NCBI RefSeq assembly: GCF_041146795.1
Contig: NC_135183.1
Span: forward strand, 8,815,340 to 8,879,339
Length of the DNA: 64,000 bases
Direction of reading: 5' to 3'
Source of the DNA: Maylandia zebra
Lineage: Eukaryota > Chordata > Actinopteri > Cichliformes > Cichlidae
Shown: positions 12,349-26,400 of the stretch, in pieces
Numbering within the stretch: the stretch's first letter is position 1
Layout: each line of letters starts with the position of its first letter
Program-made: the position numbers and the translations under genes
The notes under the pieces: model-generated
Databases searched by the model: none
What the model saw: only the letters and a program-made list of their open reading frames with translations
What the model was told of the DNA's origin: nothing

Positions 12349-15300
12349 TTACCATTTGTTGCTAAACATGCTAGTCCACGCTTCTCTTCCCTCTGTAAAT
12401 AACTGATGGAGAAGAGATTGAAGCATATTTAGAAAAAAAATGCATGCATTTTTTTTTTTTTTTTACAATCTAATGCAATCCAAAATAACATTTTTTGAAT
12501 CCAAATTCAAAAAAATCTAGAAAGATGGCAAACTTACCTGTGCCAATGTTGTCTCCTAAACAGGTGACTAAAAGAGCAGAAACAGAAAAGTCTAAATCTG
12601 AGGTACTTTTTTTTCTAATCACAGTTACTGATTCATGTTTATATAAAACTTTACCCTGACGAAACATGGAAGTAATGAGAAAAATGTGTGAAAGCGATCG
12701 CTATAATAATATAATCAATGGAAAATAAAATACACACAAAGTCTAATTTTATACAATTTCGCTTTGAATTACCCGAGTACAGTCTCTCCGGGCAGAATTG
12801 GACTTTGCTGCCCTCTTGTGTGAGTGGAGCGACCACTACATGATAGACGTCCCCGCACTGGACGCTGCCGAAGTCACAGCTGTTGTCTCCAGGAGCTGCG
12901 GTGCAGTTGTAGTTGCTGTTGCTCCCCACCATCTCTGCGATGGAGCTGTGGTTGCTCCCAGTGCTGCGCCAGTAAACCCGCAGAGAGTTACTGGACGTGC
13001 TGTATAATTTGACACCAGACTGACAGCAGGGACCTGCGACAAAGACATGTTAATGAAGTGATGCATGTCTTCTGACTAGAATACTACTTTGCAATTAAAG
13101 GCTGAAGAAAAACAGATTACTATGACTGTAACAGCTTTGGTTTTGCTCTTTTATCGGTAGGCATCTCTTCTGTTTGTATACACTTATCTTGATACTTTTA
13201 AAAAATTTCCACAATTCCTCGTAAGTTTTTACTTCAATACATAAAATAAAGGCCTTTAAGTCATAAATTAGTTTTTTTACGTGACTTACTACGCTCCTTT
13301 GCACCTCCATATTTTTAGTCTTATACTCTGTTTTAGTAATTTTGCATGATTCACATGATCCTCAGTTCATCCTCTCTCTAAAAGAGTTGTTTTAACTTTT
13401 CTCCTTTGATGGCAACCCTCTTTTTAAGCCAGCCGTCTTTGGATTGGCTGTCCTTGGTAAACAGAAGGTTTGATCAGCAGGTGGCTGGGGGTTGTGACCA
13501 AAGCCATTAGAGGAGTCTGATGCCTTATCCTTTGGGTCATTGCATGATATGCACGTAAATTGCCATGATTATTTGAAACTATGTACATATTTCAAACGAG
13601 TAACCAAAGTAAAACCACAATAGATGTGTGCATGTTTTAATAAACTTGTCAGAGCTCTCTGACAGATCATTTTAGCCTTTAAATTTGTCCACACCTCTTC
13701 TGTTTTATGTTTTCTTTTATCTTTCACTGACCACTCTTTGTTACTTATTGTCACGGTTTATTAGAAGACATCACTCACTTGATGAGAAACCCTGATAGGT
13801 GCAGTTGGACCTGCGTCCGTTATGGCTGATTGCCTCCATGGTGACAGTGTAGTTGGTGCTGCAGGTGATGCATCCCATGAGGCAGTGGGAGTCCTGGGTA
13901 TGGCAGCGGGCATGACCGCGTGATGATGTCAGAGTGGCGATGAACAAGCGTGCCCCTTTGGCGTGAGACCACGACACGTTGGTGATTGCCTGGGTCACCT
14001 GATCCACCGTCAGATTCACTGGGCAACACGGTTCTGCGATAGAAGATGAGGTGTGGGAAATAGTTATAACATATCAATTAATGTACAGTTCAGTATATTT
14101 TTATATTGCAGCTAGGCAAAAGTGTCTAAATATAATTCTTGTAAACTAGAAAAATTGATGTAAAGATGGGCAAAGTGTTTAATTGAACATAAACTCTTTT
14201 AGGTCCCGTATAATTACCTGGAATAAAGTCACATATGAAGTTATGCAAAGTTGTAAAGTTAAGCAAGAAAGGTCAGGAAGCAGCACTGACCGTTCGTGAG
14301 CGACAGCATTCGACTGCTCACCTGTTTCTAGAAACTCAGAGTAGCTGGGTAAACTCGGACCAGCTGTGCTGGTTGCTTCGACGCTTACTTCATAGGTGGA
14401 GCCACAGGAAAGGTCAGTGATGTCACAGCTGCTTTTATTGGTGCTACAGATGTGTTTGTCATCATCTCCATTTGCGCTTACAGTGTAATTAGCAGCCCTG
14501 TTATTTGCTGTCCAGCTGACTGTGACGCAGGAGGAGTTCTTTGGATTGAGCATCACATTGTTTGGCATGCAGGGAGCTTCGAGAATGGAGAGAAGGCTGA
14601 GTTAATGGTGTCCACGTTGTTTAAGGACCCCTCAAAATTATGAGGAGACATCTTTTTTTTAGATATTGTGGACTTTTTCTCCTTGGATATGTTTTTATAC
14701 CCTTATTTATATACACAAGTTTTCTACCTGTGTCTTTGGTGTGAGCTTTACAAGCAAGGTTGCAACCGCTCACATCATTGCAGGGAATCACCACCACACT
14801 GTAGGCAGTGTCACAGCTGAGGCCAGAGAGGACGCACACCGGTGCGGTGTCATTACAGAGGATGACCTCTGAACTGTGTGCAGCCCGGGTCTCGTACAGC
14901 ACTGCCCCCCGTGAGGGCATCCATCTGATGTCCAGAGTGTCAGTGCTCACCGCTGACACTGACACATCCTCTGGGCAACACACCACTAAAAGAAGTTTAT
15001 GAATGATCAGAGAGTGAAGAAAATGCATCTCATCGTGACTAAAAAGTATAATTTTCTGCTGCTACTTACAAGTGGTGTAGTTGAGAACTTGTCCTTGAGG
15101 ACTGCTGCCAGCGTGGTTGAAGGCCAGCACAGACAGGAGGTATGTTTGCCCACACGGGCAGTGAAAGGTACAGTTGTTGCTGGTGGTGTTGCAGGTTTCC
15201 ACACTGCTGCCAGCTGTCTCGATAAGGGCCATGTAGCTGTCAGCATGAGCCACGGTTTTCCACGTTAGAGTGCAGTTGCCTTCTGAAGACTCCACTAGTG

Positions 15301-18300
15301 CCAAAGACTCAGGTGGGCAGGGGACTGCAGCACAAGACGGCAGGGAATTTAGTCACAGTCACACACTCATAGAGTCAGGTAGGGGTTCGGTGTAGAACAC
15401 AAAAAACTTGTGTGTCATATTTTATAGCATGTTTTGCATTGTAGTTATTAAAAGTTTGAAGATTTTTAATGAATAAATTGTTTTCTTTAAGATATATAAA
15501 CAGTGTGATATAAAAAAAATGTTGAAATTGTTTTATCTGCTTATGAGTTTTAAAATGTTGTGGTTTTAAAGGGTCAGAGTTCAGTATTGCTACCATTGGT
15601 CCATAGTTACCCTTAGTGGTCATTAATTTTACAGGATACATTCAACTTTTGTAATGTGGAATTAAATTTGGGTGTTTTTCATGTCATATGGAATATAAAT
15701 CTTAATTTAAATCAATGCATTAGAAACAATACAAGTTTCTGCATTCGGCTTCATACCCGGAAGGTAATTCCAGTATTTTTAAAAAACATTATGTGGATGA
15801 CACATTCATATCTCTTCTACTCACAGGTGATGAAGACTGCAGGGCTAGATGGATAGCTGGGCCCAGCCTCATTTGAGGCAGTGACTTGGATGGTGTGTAC
15901 CTCTCCACACCCCACTACTGAGAGGGTGCAGGAGCTGGATGTGGTCTTACACATTAAGTTTAGGTCACTCATCACATTGTACTCAATGGGTCCATAGACC
16001 TCCTGGTCTGGCTCCCAAGACACCAACAGTCCAGCCACACTGCCATTCATCACCACAGACACATTGACAGACGCTGGGGTCCGAGGTCCTGTTAGATGAC
16101 AAAAAATAAAAACAAAACCAGCGAAGGACTAAACTGGAGTAGACACGGGAACCAGTGTGATATAACTGCATTTGGTTATTTTTGAATGCATGCTTTTATT
16201 TGTTGTAATTAAGTGGAAAATTTTGCTTTTTTACTTCATTATATTTTTCAAATGTCTACTAAAACAGGAAGTTTTCAAGGTTCTAAGTTTAGAAAGCAAG
16301 TATTTCATACTTGTTGTGCTCCTATATTTTAAGCAGCATGTTCATTAACCCTTATGGATAATTTGCCACAGTAAGACTCCTCAGAATTATAATACTGTGT
16401 GTGTTTTGGTGGCTTTACTGCTTTGCAGCATTGACCCTAGATCATGGTTAAGCATTCTTCATGCTGTCCAGGGCTCTTACTGAATAACACTCTGTATGCT
16501 AGAGTAAACACAAAGTGTACAGTCACAAACAGACAACTGTCTCAGTGCCTGCTTACGTGTAGCCTGTTTAATGTTCGAGCTGTCTCCCTTTCGACCTTCA
16601 AGATCCCAAGCAAAACAAGTTATGACGTAGAGTGAGCCAGCATCCAAGCCGGAGAAGGTCAAACTGGTGTTGGAGGTGTTGTACACGCCCATGCTTATGT
16701 TTGAATCAAGCTTGCATATGGACACGGTGTATTGGACGGCATGAGCAACTGGATCCCAGGATAGAACGATGCTGCTGTTGCTCGTAGAGGAGGACGCAAG
16801 CTGAGGAGGAGCCAAAACTGTGAAAGACAAGATTAGACTGTTTTATATGTAGTAACTGGTGTGGGGGATGAATACTGTAGCACATTACTGAAAGTCCAAA
16901 AGTTTAATCCAAGACTATGTGAAGGAAGTCAGTGTAACGTCAACTTAATAGTGGGTGCAACATTTAGAGCTCTTGCCAGTTGTTACATATTCAGACTGTG
17001 CGCTTATGTTATTTTCTTTGATCATTTTAGGTGAAGCAGAGCTTCAGAGTTTGATTGTGTTCACGTTCAAGAATCAGTTTGAAAGTTGCTTAGTATTAAA
17101 GCGTGAAAGGTTCAAGTAATTGTATGTTATCGATGAAAACTGTACTAATACTAATATATTAAGCAAGTAATCAGTATTATTAATAGATAAACTCTGTATT
17201 ACTTTGGTAATAGTCACATAACTTTGTCTTCATTTCTGTTTCAAGTTAATCAAGTTTGCATAAATGAAAAAGTTTAGAGGACATTTCTCTGAATTATTAA
17301 AAAATGATTGTCACAAAGTGACTGGATTAGTTGAACAGGTGCAATCTTAAGAAATTTTTAAACAAGACCTGTTGACTGGTGCAAGATCAGTAAACTCATT
17401 GCACCGCTGAGAGGCTACAGCTGCAAGTTCATGTTTCATGTTCGTGAGAATCGAATGTTGCCCCCCGTAAAGATGAGATTAGAGCTGGTAACCCTTTACT
17501 CAGGAAGAGTTCAGCTCTTTATGTTTGACATAGAGGGGTCAGGTATGGTTACCACCGATGCCAGAGAGGCCCGTAGGGTTGAAGATGAGTGTGTATACTG
17601 TACCTTTCACTTGTACAATTGAATATAGTGGTTGTGCTGTTTAGACAATAAAACAGATCAAGTGACCTCTGCAGGGCATGGGGTGTGAGACCCATTTCAC
17701 ACGAGTAATTTGAAAATCCCACCTGTCTTTCCAGTTACAGGAATTGAGGGCTGGCTGCGGCCTGCGGTGTTCACAGCCATGATGCTGAGCGAGTACTCAG
17801 TGTACGGCACAAGGGACTCAATCTCAGCTGGAGAGGAGGATGCTGCAACCTCTCTGAAGAAGCCATTGCTGTTCTCCACACGTATGATGTAATGAGACAC
17901 CCCGTTTCTCAAGTTAAACTCCACTGTCAAGGTTGTGCTATCCAGTGACTTCACTGTCAGAATGGGCTCCATCATATCAGGGGCTGAAAGAGGCACAAAC
18001 AATTCACAACAGGGATGGTATCAAGTCCACTCTTAAGTTAATTTTTACTGTATGTGTCTGCGTGCTGAACTTTAGATTTAAGTGGTTTAATTAAGAATCA
18101 GAATCAGAAAGGGTTTTATTGCCAAATATTGAGCAGGTTTACAACATTAGGAAATTGCTGTGGTGCTTCAGTGTAAACATACTGTCATAAATTACGCTTA
18201 AATAGACATGAAAAAAATAAAAATAAGAATAAGAATTAAAAGTGCTACGTAGAAAGATATATACATGAGTGCAGGTGGTGATCAGTGCCAAAGTGGTTTT

Positions 18301-19950
18301 TTAATTAAAAAAGCAACCAAAACTACCCCATACTTTATCGTCTGTGAATCTCCCCTGGTACATTTACTGAACATAACTATAAATCACATGTTTATTACTA
18401 GTGATGTCTCAAGTGATACTAGTGATGCTAGCCTGAAAAATGGCAGTAATACTAGCAGTAAAACTGCCAACAGATCTAGATAGCTATATTTGCATTGCAA
18501 AATTACTTATTTTTATGGTTCCGGCATAGCTTTTTGCCGTACATAATTTTATTTAGATCAGTGATCAGTGTGCCTAAACATGGCAGCTTTACAAACATTC
18601 TAACACAGAGGTGGGCAATCTCAGTCCACGAGGGCCGGTGTGCCTGCAGGTTTTAGATGTGTCCTCGAACCAACACAGCTGATTTAAATGGCTAAATTAG
18701 CTCCTCAACATGTGCTGAAGTTCTCCAGAGGCCTGGTAACGAACTAATCATGTGATTCGGGTGTGTTGACCCAAGGTGAGATCTAAAACCTGCAGGGACA
18801 CCGGCCCTCGTGGACTGAGATTGCCCACCCCTGTTCTAACCCATTGAGCTTCACAGGCTATTCTTTGAAATTTACTACTCAAATAACATTAATTGGGAAA
18901 CTGTAAGTTCAAAATTAACAACATTGAACTCTATGGAGAACGGACACTTAAAGACACTGTGTAATAAAAGTCTAATAATAGGTATTACCAGTCGAGCAGG
19001 AAGTTTGAAAAACTTAAGAAACACTGGAAAGTTTACTTCCTAAATGACATCCTTTTCATAATGAATCAGTTCTATTTTTTCCATTCAAATTATAAGCTAC
19101 AATCTTAACACTCTTATGCGATGCAACAGAAATGAAGCTTGCTACAAATACTGTAGGATTTCATTGTGGTATACATTGGGTTCATCAGCTGCTGTAGCGT
19201 GTTCTCCAAACTTTAAAAAGGTACTGGTTGCATTTCTATGCAACAGCTACACAGCCTGGACCCTCTAGAAATGAACAACTTATTAGGACAAAGTCATGTT
19301 CAATAAAATTAATTTAAAAACGTTTTGTTTTAGAAATAAATAGTGAAGGACAACACAAGACTGTATACTTCATATCTTAAACAGCATGAGCATGGACTGA
19401 AGTGCATGAAGTCTCACCTGTTGATGATTCAACTGATGCAGTGCTGAGTTTTTGGGAACCACTCATTGCTTCAACTACGAAGTTATACATGACGTTTGGA
19501 GGCAGCGAGGTAACAGAGCCCATCACTGTGTTTGGACCAAATGATGCAAAAGCGACAAGTTCGCTCTGTGATTTTACAGTGATCTGGTATGAAGTGGCTC
19601 CAGAGTACCTGGTCCATCTGAGAGTCACAGTCTTTGATGTTGCAGAGAACACAGACACTTTAAAATCTAATGAAGGTAGAGCAAAAATCATTATAAGACA
19701 CATCTGGCACCCTGAGAAAAAGATTCTTTCAGACAAGTCAAGTTTTTTTTCTTGTTCTGTGATAAACCGCCAACAGTTGAATATAGTAAAAGACAACATA
19801 CAGTACCTGATTGGGCTGCAGCCTGCAAATTAAGATAAAATATATGTATTAAGTGTTCTGATCAATTTCCTATAACAGTTATCTCCTCACTATTTATTAC
19901 AATACCTGTGAGCACATGCCCAGTAATACAAAAATCTCCAGCCACTTCAT
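12349..19950 (-). CDS. fndc7: Fibronectin type III domain-containing protein 7 (fndc7), full-length copy C
   Basis: Minus-strand coding exons: 19906-19950 (signal peptide MKWLEIFVLLGMCSQ), 19807-19822 (16-bp micro-exon), then nine FN3 exons 19418-19666, 17723-17983, 16557-16817, 15825-16088, 15070-15324, 14728-14985, 14322-14576, 13779-14033 and 12773-13033, a 30-bp exon 12538-12567 and a tentative last exon 12349-12392 ending in TAA. All FN3 exons are 249-264 bp with phase 1 at both ends, and the summed length (2,454 nt, 817 aa) stays in frame. Later domains are Cys-rich (PCCP or CCPED starts and a paired Cys near the end), which suggests disulfides. Many N-glycosylation sequons are present. 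No transmembrane segment is evident, so the product is probably secreted. Its first exon faces stxbp3, as expected for FNDC7. The last exon is the weakest part of the model. Confidence 0.88.
18090..18260. repeat. Dispersed-repeat fragment in an fndc7 intron
   Basis: The stretch AGAATCAGAATCAGAAAGGG followed by TTTTATTGCC resembles the 3' tails of widespread teleost non-LTR/SINE repeats. Boundaries are approximate, and the call rests on recognition only. Confidence 0.4.
18606..18833. mobile_element. Non-autonomous hAT-type element (MITE)
   Basis: A 228-bp unit in an fndc7 intron with long terminal inverted repeats: it starts CAGAGGTGGGCAATCTCAGT and ends with the near reverse complement, finishing CCCACCCCTG. 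The 8-bp flanks TTCTAACA and TTCTAACC match at 7 of 8 positions, the size expected for hAT target duplications. No coding capacity. Confidence 0.8.
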
Positions 19951-20493
<543 letters not shown>

Positions 20494-23400
20494 ATGGCAA
20501 CGGGCTCAGATCACGGGCTGAAAAGAATAGTTTGGAAAAGTAAGTTTACTCCAACAGGAGAGTATTTCCTGCTCTTGAAAAATAGCACAACGGCGTTTGT
20601 TTAGCACGTGAACTGTGAGCTGTTTTAGCTAACCTCTTCCTGCGCATCTTTAGCTTTTGGAATAACAGCGAACATTTTCATTCAGCTGTTCCCTTTGAGC
20701 GGAAAATTACAAATTTACGAAACGCAGTAGAACCGATAGAGGAAAAAGCCGCAGACGCAACTTGACCTAACACTTGGCCCGGTCAGAACATAACGACTTT
20801 TTTAGGCTACTTGTTTGTAGCAGTAGCCATGGGTGAGGTCACTGTACGTCTGCAACCGCACCTCGTTTATGCAGCGGGATTGCTACAAGTCTGGCGTATT
20901 ATTTGTATCCTTATCCTGATGTCTTGCCTTCCTCTTGTTGGCTGTGGTTAGGTTATGTCACCAAGAAGGCTGGTTTGTGTTGCCGTTAAAATGAGGGTCA
21001 AACAAGCAGCTAAGACTAATGCAGCCCAGTAGAACAGCGGTAATGAAGTTTTGTTGCTGCTGACATGTGTTAGAACTCTGTCAGACTGGTGACCTGTACC
21101 CCACCTTTCGCCCTGTGACAGCTGGGATAGATGTATGGATGATTCAAGTTTACGCACTACAGGCTACAAAATGACCATAAGGTCGCTGAACAGTTGTCCC
21201 TAAATTAATGAGAGTGCTATCACTCAGGTTTGCACAATAGCAGGCTAATAATCAAGTAACAGAGTTAGACAGAAATAGCCTTTGTTCTTAATACTCCACT
21301 CATGAAAGCTGACATAACCTTGGCAGTACGTAAATACTTTAGTTGGTTCAAAGGTCATTCCTTCTTAATTAATCAATTTTTTTTAAACTGCCGAAACCCC
21401 CCCAACTAAGTTTAAGTTTACTACTTAAGATAAAATATGTAAAACTCCAGGACCTCACTGTTATCTCACAAAAAAAAAAAAAAAAGTGACGGGATCTGAG
21501 TTTTTCTGGCACTTTTTTTTTTGAGGAGCTGTTTTAAAATTCCATTATCTAGAAAACTACTAGTACCACACCCTTTCACGCTCACGTGGTATGACCCAAA
21601 CACATATGAAAAATCAATTGTACCAAGACTCTGAAATATTACGAAACACAACTGCATAACTTTTATACATTAGGCTATAAACGTTCTAATATGTTTTAAT
21701 TTTATGCATAAGTAGCGAGATAATGGATATTTGCAGTTCTGATTACATCACTTTCTGTTTTGCACACTTGAACTAAGAGGTAGCTTAAACAGTGACATCA
21801 TGAACGATAATTTGTTTTCAGATTATTGTTGTGTTTACATGTTGTCATGTTATGTGCTCCTTACAGGAATACAGGACACAATTATTACAGACTGCAGAAA
21901 CTCTGAAGTATGGAAGGTAAGAAACCCACCATGTGCTCAGTACAGAGTCCCAGGATTGTACTTGGATAAATGGACAAGCTCCGAGTTACAGATTCAGCTT
22001 TGATATGATTGATTCTCACTCATACGCTTTGTCTCGATATGTGGTGCTGCATAGCATGGGAGTATATTACTGTTTAACGCATAATTAAAGGAGCATTTTC
22101 ACGTTGTCTTCTTCACAGATATTGATTCTGGATCCTTTCACCACCAAGCTCCTCTCGTCATGCTGCAAAATGTCCGACCTGATGTCAGAGAAGATAACAA
22201 GTAGGTGGAATGATGTCCTTTTATTTATTTTTACATCACGAAGCTATTTGATCAAAGATAATTTGTGCGTGTATGTCTTTAGCTACTTTTGACTACTAGT
22301 ATTCTGTTTCTAGTTGTGGAGGACCTGTTCAAAAGCAGAGAGCCTGTTCTCGAAATGAAGTCCATTTACTTTATGACACCTACTGCTAAGGTTTGCTGTT
22401 AAAGCTTTTTCATTTTCATTTCTTTAACATATCACTGCCAAACTCTGTGAGTTCTTAAATCTATTTTTTTTTCATAGTGTGTGGATGCCTTTATAAAGGA
22501 TTTCAAGCCCAAACCCAAATACAAAGCTGCGTACGTCTATTTCACTGACTGTAGGTAACTCCTGTGTTGGTGCTTAAATCTGCTTCATCAGCCAAATAGC
22601 AGATATACCTTTTACGATCAAAGTGGGCACTGAAAGCTTTTTTGATCTGCAGACTGCCCTGATGACCTGTTCAACAAAATGAGGCAAGCCTGTGGAAAAC
22701 ACATAAGGGTCTGCAAGGAAATAAACATCTCTTTCATGCCTCAGGAAGCACAAGTAAGTGTTTAAAATTTAGCCAAGTGTTCTTTTTTTTTAGTTTATTT
22801 TGTAATAGTCCATTTCCTCTTTTTGTCAAAATTCCCCTCAGTTGACAGGCACGCACGCAGGCTGTGCACTTGCCTGTTGTTGAAGGAAGGGAATTTGCCT
22901 TGTGTAGGGTGTTTCTTGAAGTCCTAAAGAGAGTAAATCCTGTAGCTTCACATTTTTCCTTGCTATAGCATTTCAGCGGCTTCGTTGTCAACCTTTCCCG
23001 TTTATAATTCACTGTGTGTTCTCAATGGGTTTTGGCTGCAGGTGGGATAGTTGCAGAAACAGAAAACTACTGTTGTATACGCGTTACTGGCATTGTCTTG
23101 CTGCAGTGAGCGAAAGAAAACACTGGTGAATTCAGCTTTTGCAGATATGAGTTGTTACTTTCACCAGGTGTTGTAGGTTCACAAAGGCTTAAAACTGGGT
23201 TTGTTTGTTTATTAGCCGCTTGCTTCCTGTTTGGCAGGCAACATGCTGCCATCGTATCATGTGTAATTCATCGTATGTTGATGTGAATTAGATGTTGTCA
23301 TTGAAGTAAAAGGTGGTATATGTGCATATATTCTGAAAATGGGTCACTTTAGCCTGTTACTAGGCAGATGTTAGGAAACACAATGGTGTCATAATTTCTG

Positions 23401-26400
23401 ATATAGATGAGAACCTTTACGATATATCTGTGTACCAGGTTTGATTGCTCATCTGCTGATTATCTAGGAGATGTGATCAGACAAAGAAACACACAAGCAG
23501 GTGCTTAATGTATTATAGCCTCGAGTTCGGGAAACAATGAGAAATTAAAAATGATCCTTGTGCTCAATTTGTATCTTCTGGAACTTTAATGATGACGGCT
23601 GTGGTTTACACTGTGGTGTTAAATACTTTGAAGGTTTTCACCTGCGATAATCCCGGGGCTTTCCGAAGCATCTACAGCCCCAAGAGTCAGGACAAAACGA
23701 AGACACTGGAGACACTGGCAGGCCAGCTCGTTACGCTCTGTGCCACATTAGACGAGTACCCAGGGATCCGATACAAGAAGTAAGTCAGACAACATGTAGT
23801 GTCTTAGGTAACAATACACCCGAGCCCCCAAGCAGAGTGAAACTTTTTAGGAGAAAAAGTCAGAATAGGTTCCGTATTAATGGCAGGAATAATGCTGGGC
23901 TTGAAAACAAAGCGTTGGTATCACTTGTTTCTTTGAACAGACTGGTTTTAGAATGTGTTTGTTCCGAGTGAATATAGTAGACATATATCTTATAACGTTC
24001 ACTGTTCAAAGAAATAGCTATGTGTAGAAAGAATCACATGGTAGTTGAGCAAGTGAGGTTACTCGCTCACAGCAGCGCTGATCCTATTCAGCCTGATGAA
24101 AGTAAGAGTGTAAAGATATGTAAAGAGCAGAGTGCAGCTGTTATTTACAGAAAATACAGTTTTGTGTTTTATAACTACTGGATTAACCTTGACCTCAATG
24201 TTCACTTGACTGACGGAAACAACATTTATATCATAACTAGAGACGGCAACATGGAGAATGCCAAACTCCTTGCAGAGCTGGTGGACCGGAAGCTGGACAC
24301 ACACTACCAGCTGGATGACAGTGGCAAGAAAAAGGTGAGAGGCCTGCCGAACAAAGGATGGTTTCAGGATAAACAAGGTCGTAGCCCTGGGAGTAAATGG
24401 GAATTTTAAAATACTGTATTGTTTATCACATGAAAGAATAAAATAATCCCTCCTTTGCCTCAAGCACATTAAACAGTTCCCTTTACTATAAATTTGAAAA
24501 GGCAAAAGTTTGGACAGCTTGCTCCGTGGAAGTGAATTATCCCCGTTTTTATATATAATTTAATAATATATAACTTTTTTTTCCCCCTACATCACCAGGA
24601 GAAGACCCAAGCCCAGTTGCTGATAGTCGACAGAGGCTTTGATCCTGTGACCCCCATCCTGCACGAGCTGACCTACCAGGCCATGGCCTACGATCTCATT
24701 GATATAGAAAACGATACCTATAAGTAATGCAGTCTACTTCCTGTATTTTATATAGAGAGATAGATATAGAGATATATGTGTACAATCTGCTTACTGCTTC
24801 ATACTCTTGTGCTCATGAGAAACTAGATACTGCTATTCTGGGTCATTTTGTGTCCAGGTACAAGGCTAGAGACGGCTTAGAGAAGCAGGCCCTGCTGAAT
24901 GAGGATGACATGCTCTGGGTGAAGCTGAGGCACCAGCACATCGCAGAGGTTTCAGCGTAAGTGTGCGAAACCAGAAGTATGGCAATATCTTCTTCTTGTT
25001 GTCAGAACACTCATCTTAACATTTTTGTTTTCCCTACAACAGGCAAATTCCCAAGATGGTGAAGGAGATATCTGCTAGCAAGAAACAGCCAGATGGGAAG
25101 GTACAGTGCAGGGGTTTCTGCTTGTGTGATCGTTTCATTTTGAAAAGCATATCTTGAGCAAACATTTAATGTGTTCATATATATTAATATATATGTATGT
25201 TTTTTGTTTCCCCAGATCACAATTAGCAATTTGGCTCAAATGATGAAGAAGATGCCTGCGTTCCGTAAACAGATGACAGAGGTATGCAGTAAAACTTATG
25301 TAGGGATAACTGAACTTACTTCGAAGTTATGTGTTCATCTGAAATGTGAGATTAAAGCAGAATTTTCTCCAGGATCTTGTTGTTGGTTTTAAGACAGATA
25401 CAACTCTTACAACAATTATTATTATTGTAAGGGCTACGCAATCCTTATATTGTGGTCGGGTGTGGCGCCTCTGCAGCCTGTTATTACATAGGGTTGACCT
25501 GATGTTTTTAACAGTTTTCTGCCTGGATTCTAGAAAACGATTCATCTGCAGCTGGCTGAGGACTGCATGAAACATTTCGCAAACAATGTGGAGAAACTCT
25601 GCAAAGCTGAACAGGTCTGTTTATGCTCTGTTATCAAGATCTGGCAGTCACACTCTTCCTGACCTGCAGAGTACCGTTACTGTATGCGGCCAAGTGTGAC
25701 CTTCTAATCAAAGCTTTAGGGAAGTGTGTCATGTGTACTATGTGTAATATGCTGTATGTTTCTGTGCAGGACCTTGCAGTAGGCGCCGATGTGGATGGGT
25801 TAAAGGTGAAAGATCCCATGAGGACTCTGCTGCCTGTGCTGCTGAACCCATACAGTAAACATGACAAGATCAGAGCTGTGCTGCTCTACATCTTCAGCCT
25901 GAACGGTACATCAGCCTTCTCGTGAATAAAGTAGTGCTGTCAGCATTAATCTCATTAAAATGACGTTAACGCCATAACTGCATTAACACAGCAAATCTCC
26001 ATTAGCGAGCTAACGCAGATCTCCCCACACAAGGCCTGCACAGCGGTAGCGCGGTTAGCTCGTTAACGCATTAGCACCGTGCAGCCCCTCACACGGGGCG
26101 ATCCGCGTTAACTCGCTAACCGAGATTTGCAGCATTAATGCGGTTATGGCGTTAACGTCATTTTAACGAGATTAACGCTGACAGCAACTTTTTTTGACTA
26201 AAAATTAGAGGTGCTAATTTGTCCATCTGTCTTTTTTGCTTTTTGGTTGTTTGGTGTTTGTAAACAGGGACAACCGAGGAAAACTTAAACAAACTTATTG
26301 AGCATGTAAAGATCGAGGGAGAACCGGAGTATATCCAGAACTGGAAAGAGCTGGGCGTGCCCATCATCATAACGGTAGGTTGAGAAAAGGAAAACGTTTC

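Noticed and set aside
12798-13066. Alternative-frame ORFs over an fndc7 exon
   Set aside because: The minus-strand phase 1 frame gives a proper FN3 domain with matching splice phases; the others are shadows.
24020-24505. 129- and 148-codon ORFs near 24,200
   Set aside because: Only 24,241-24,334 is a real stxbp3 exon. The rest is intron open by chance, and the antisense ORF has no features.
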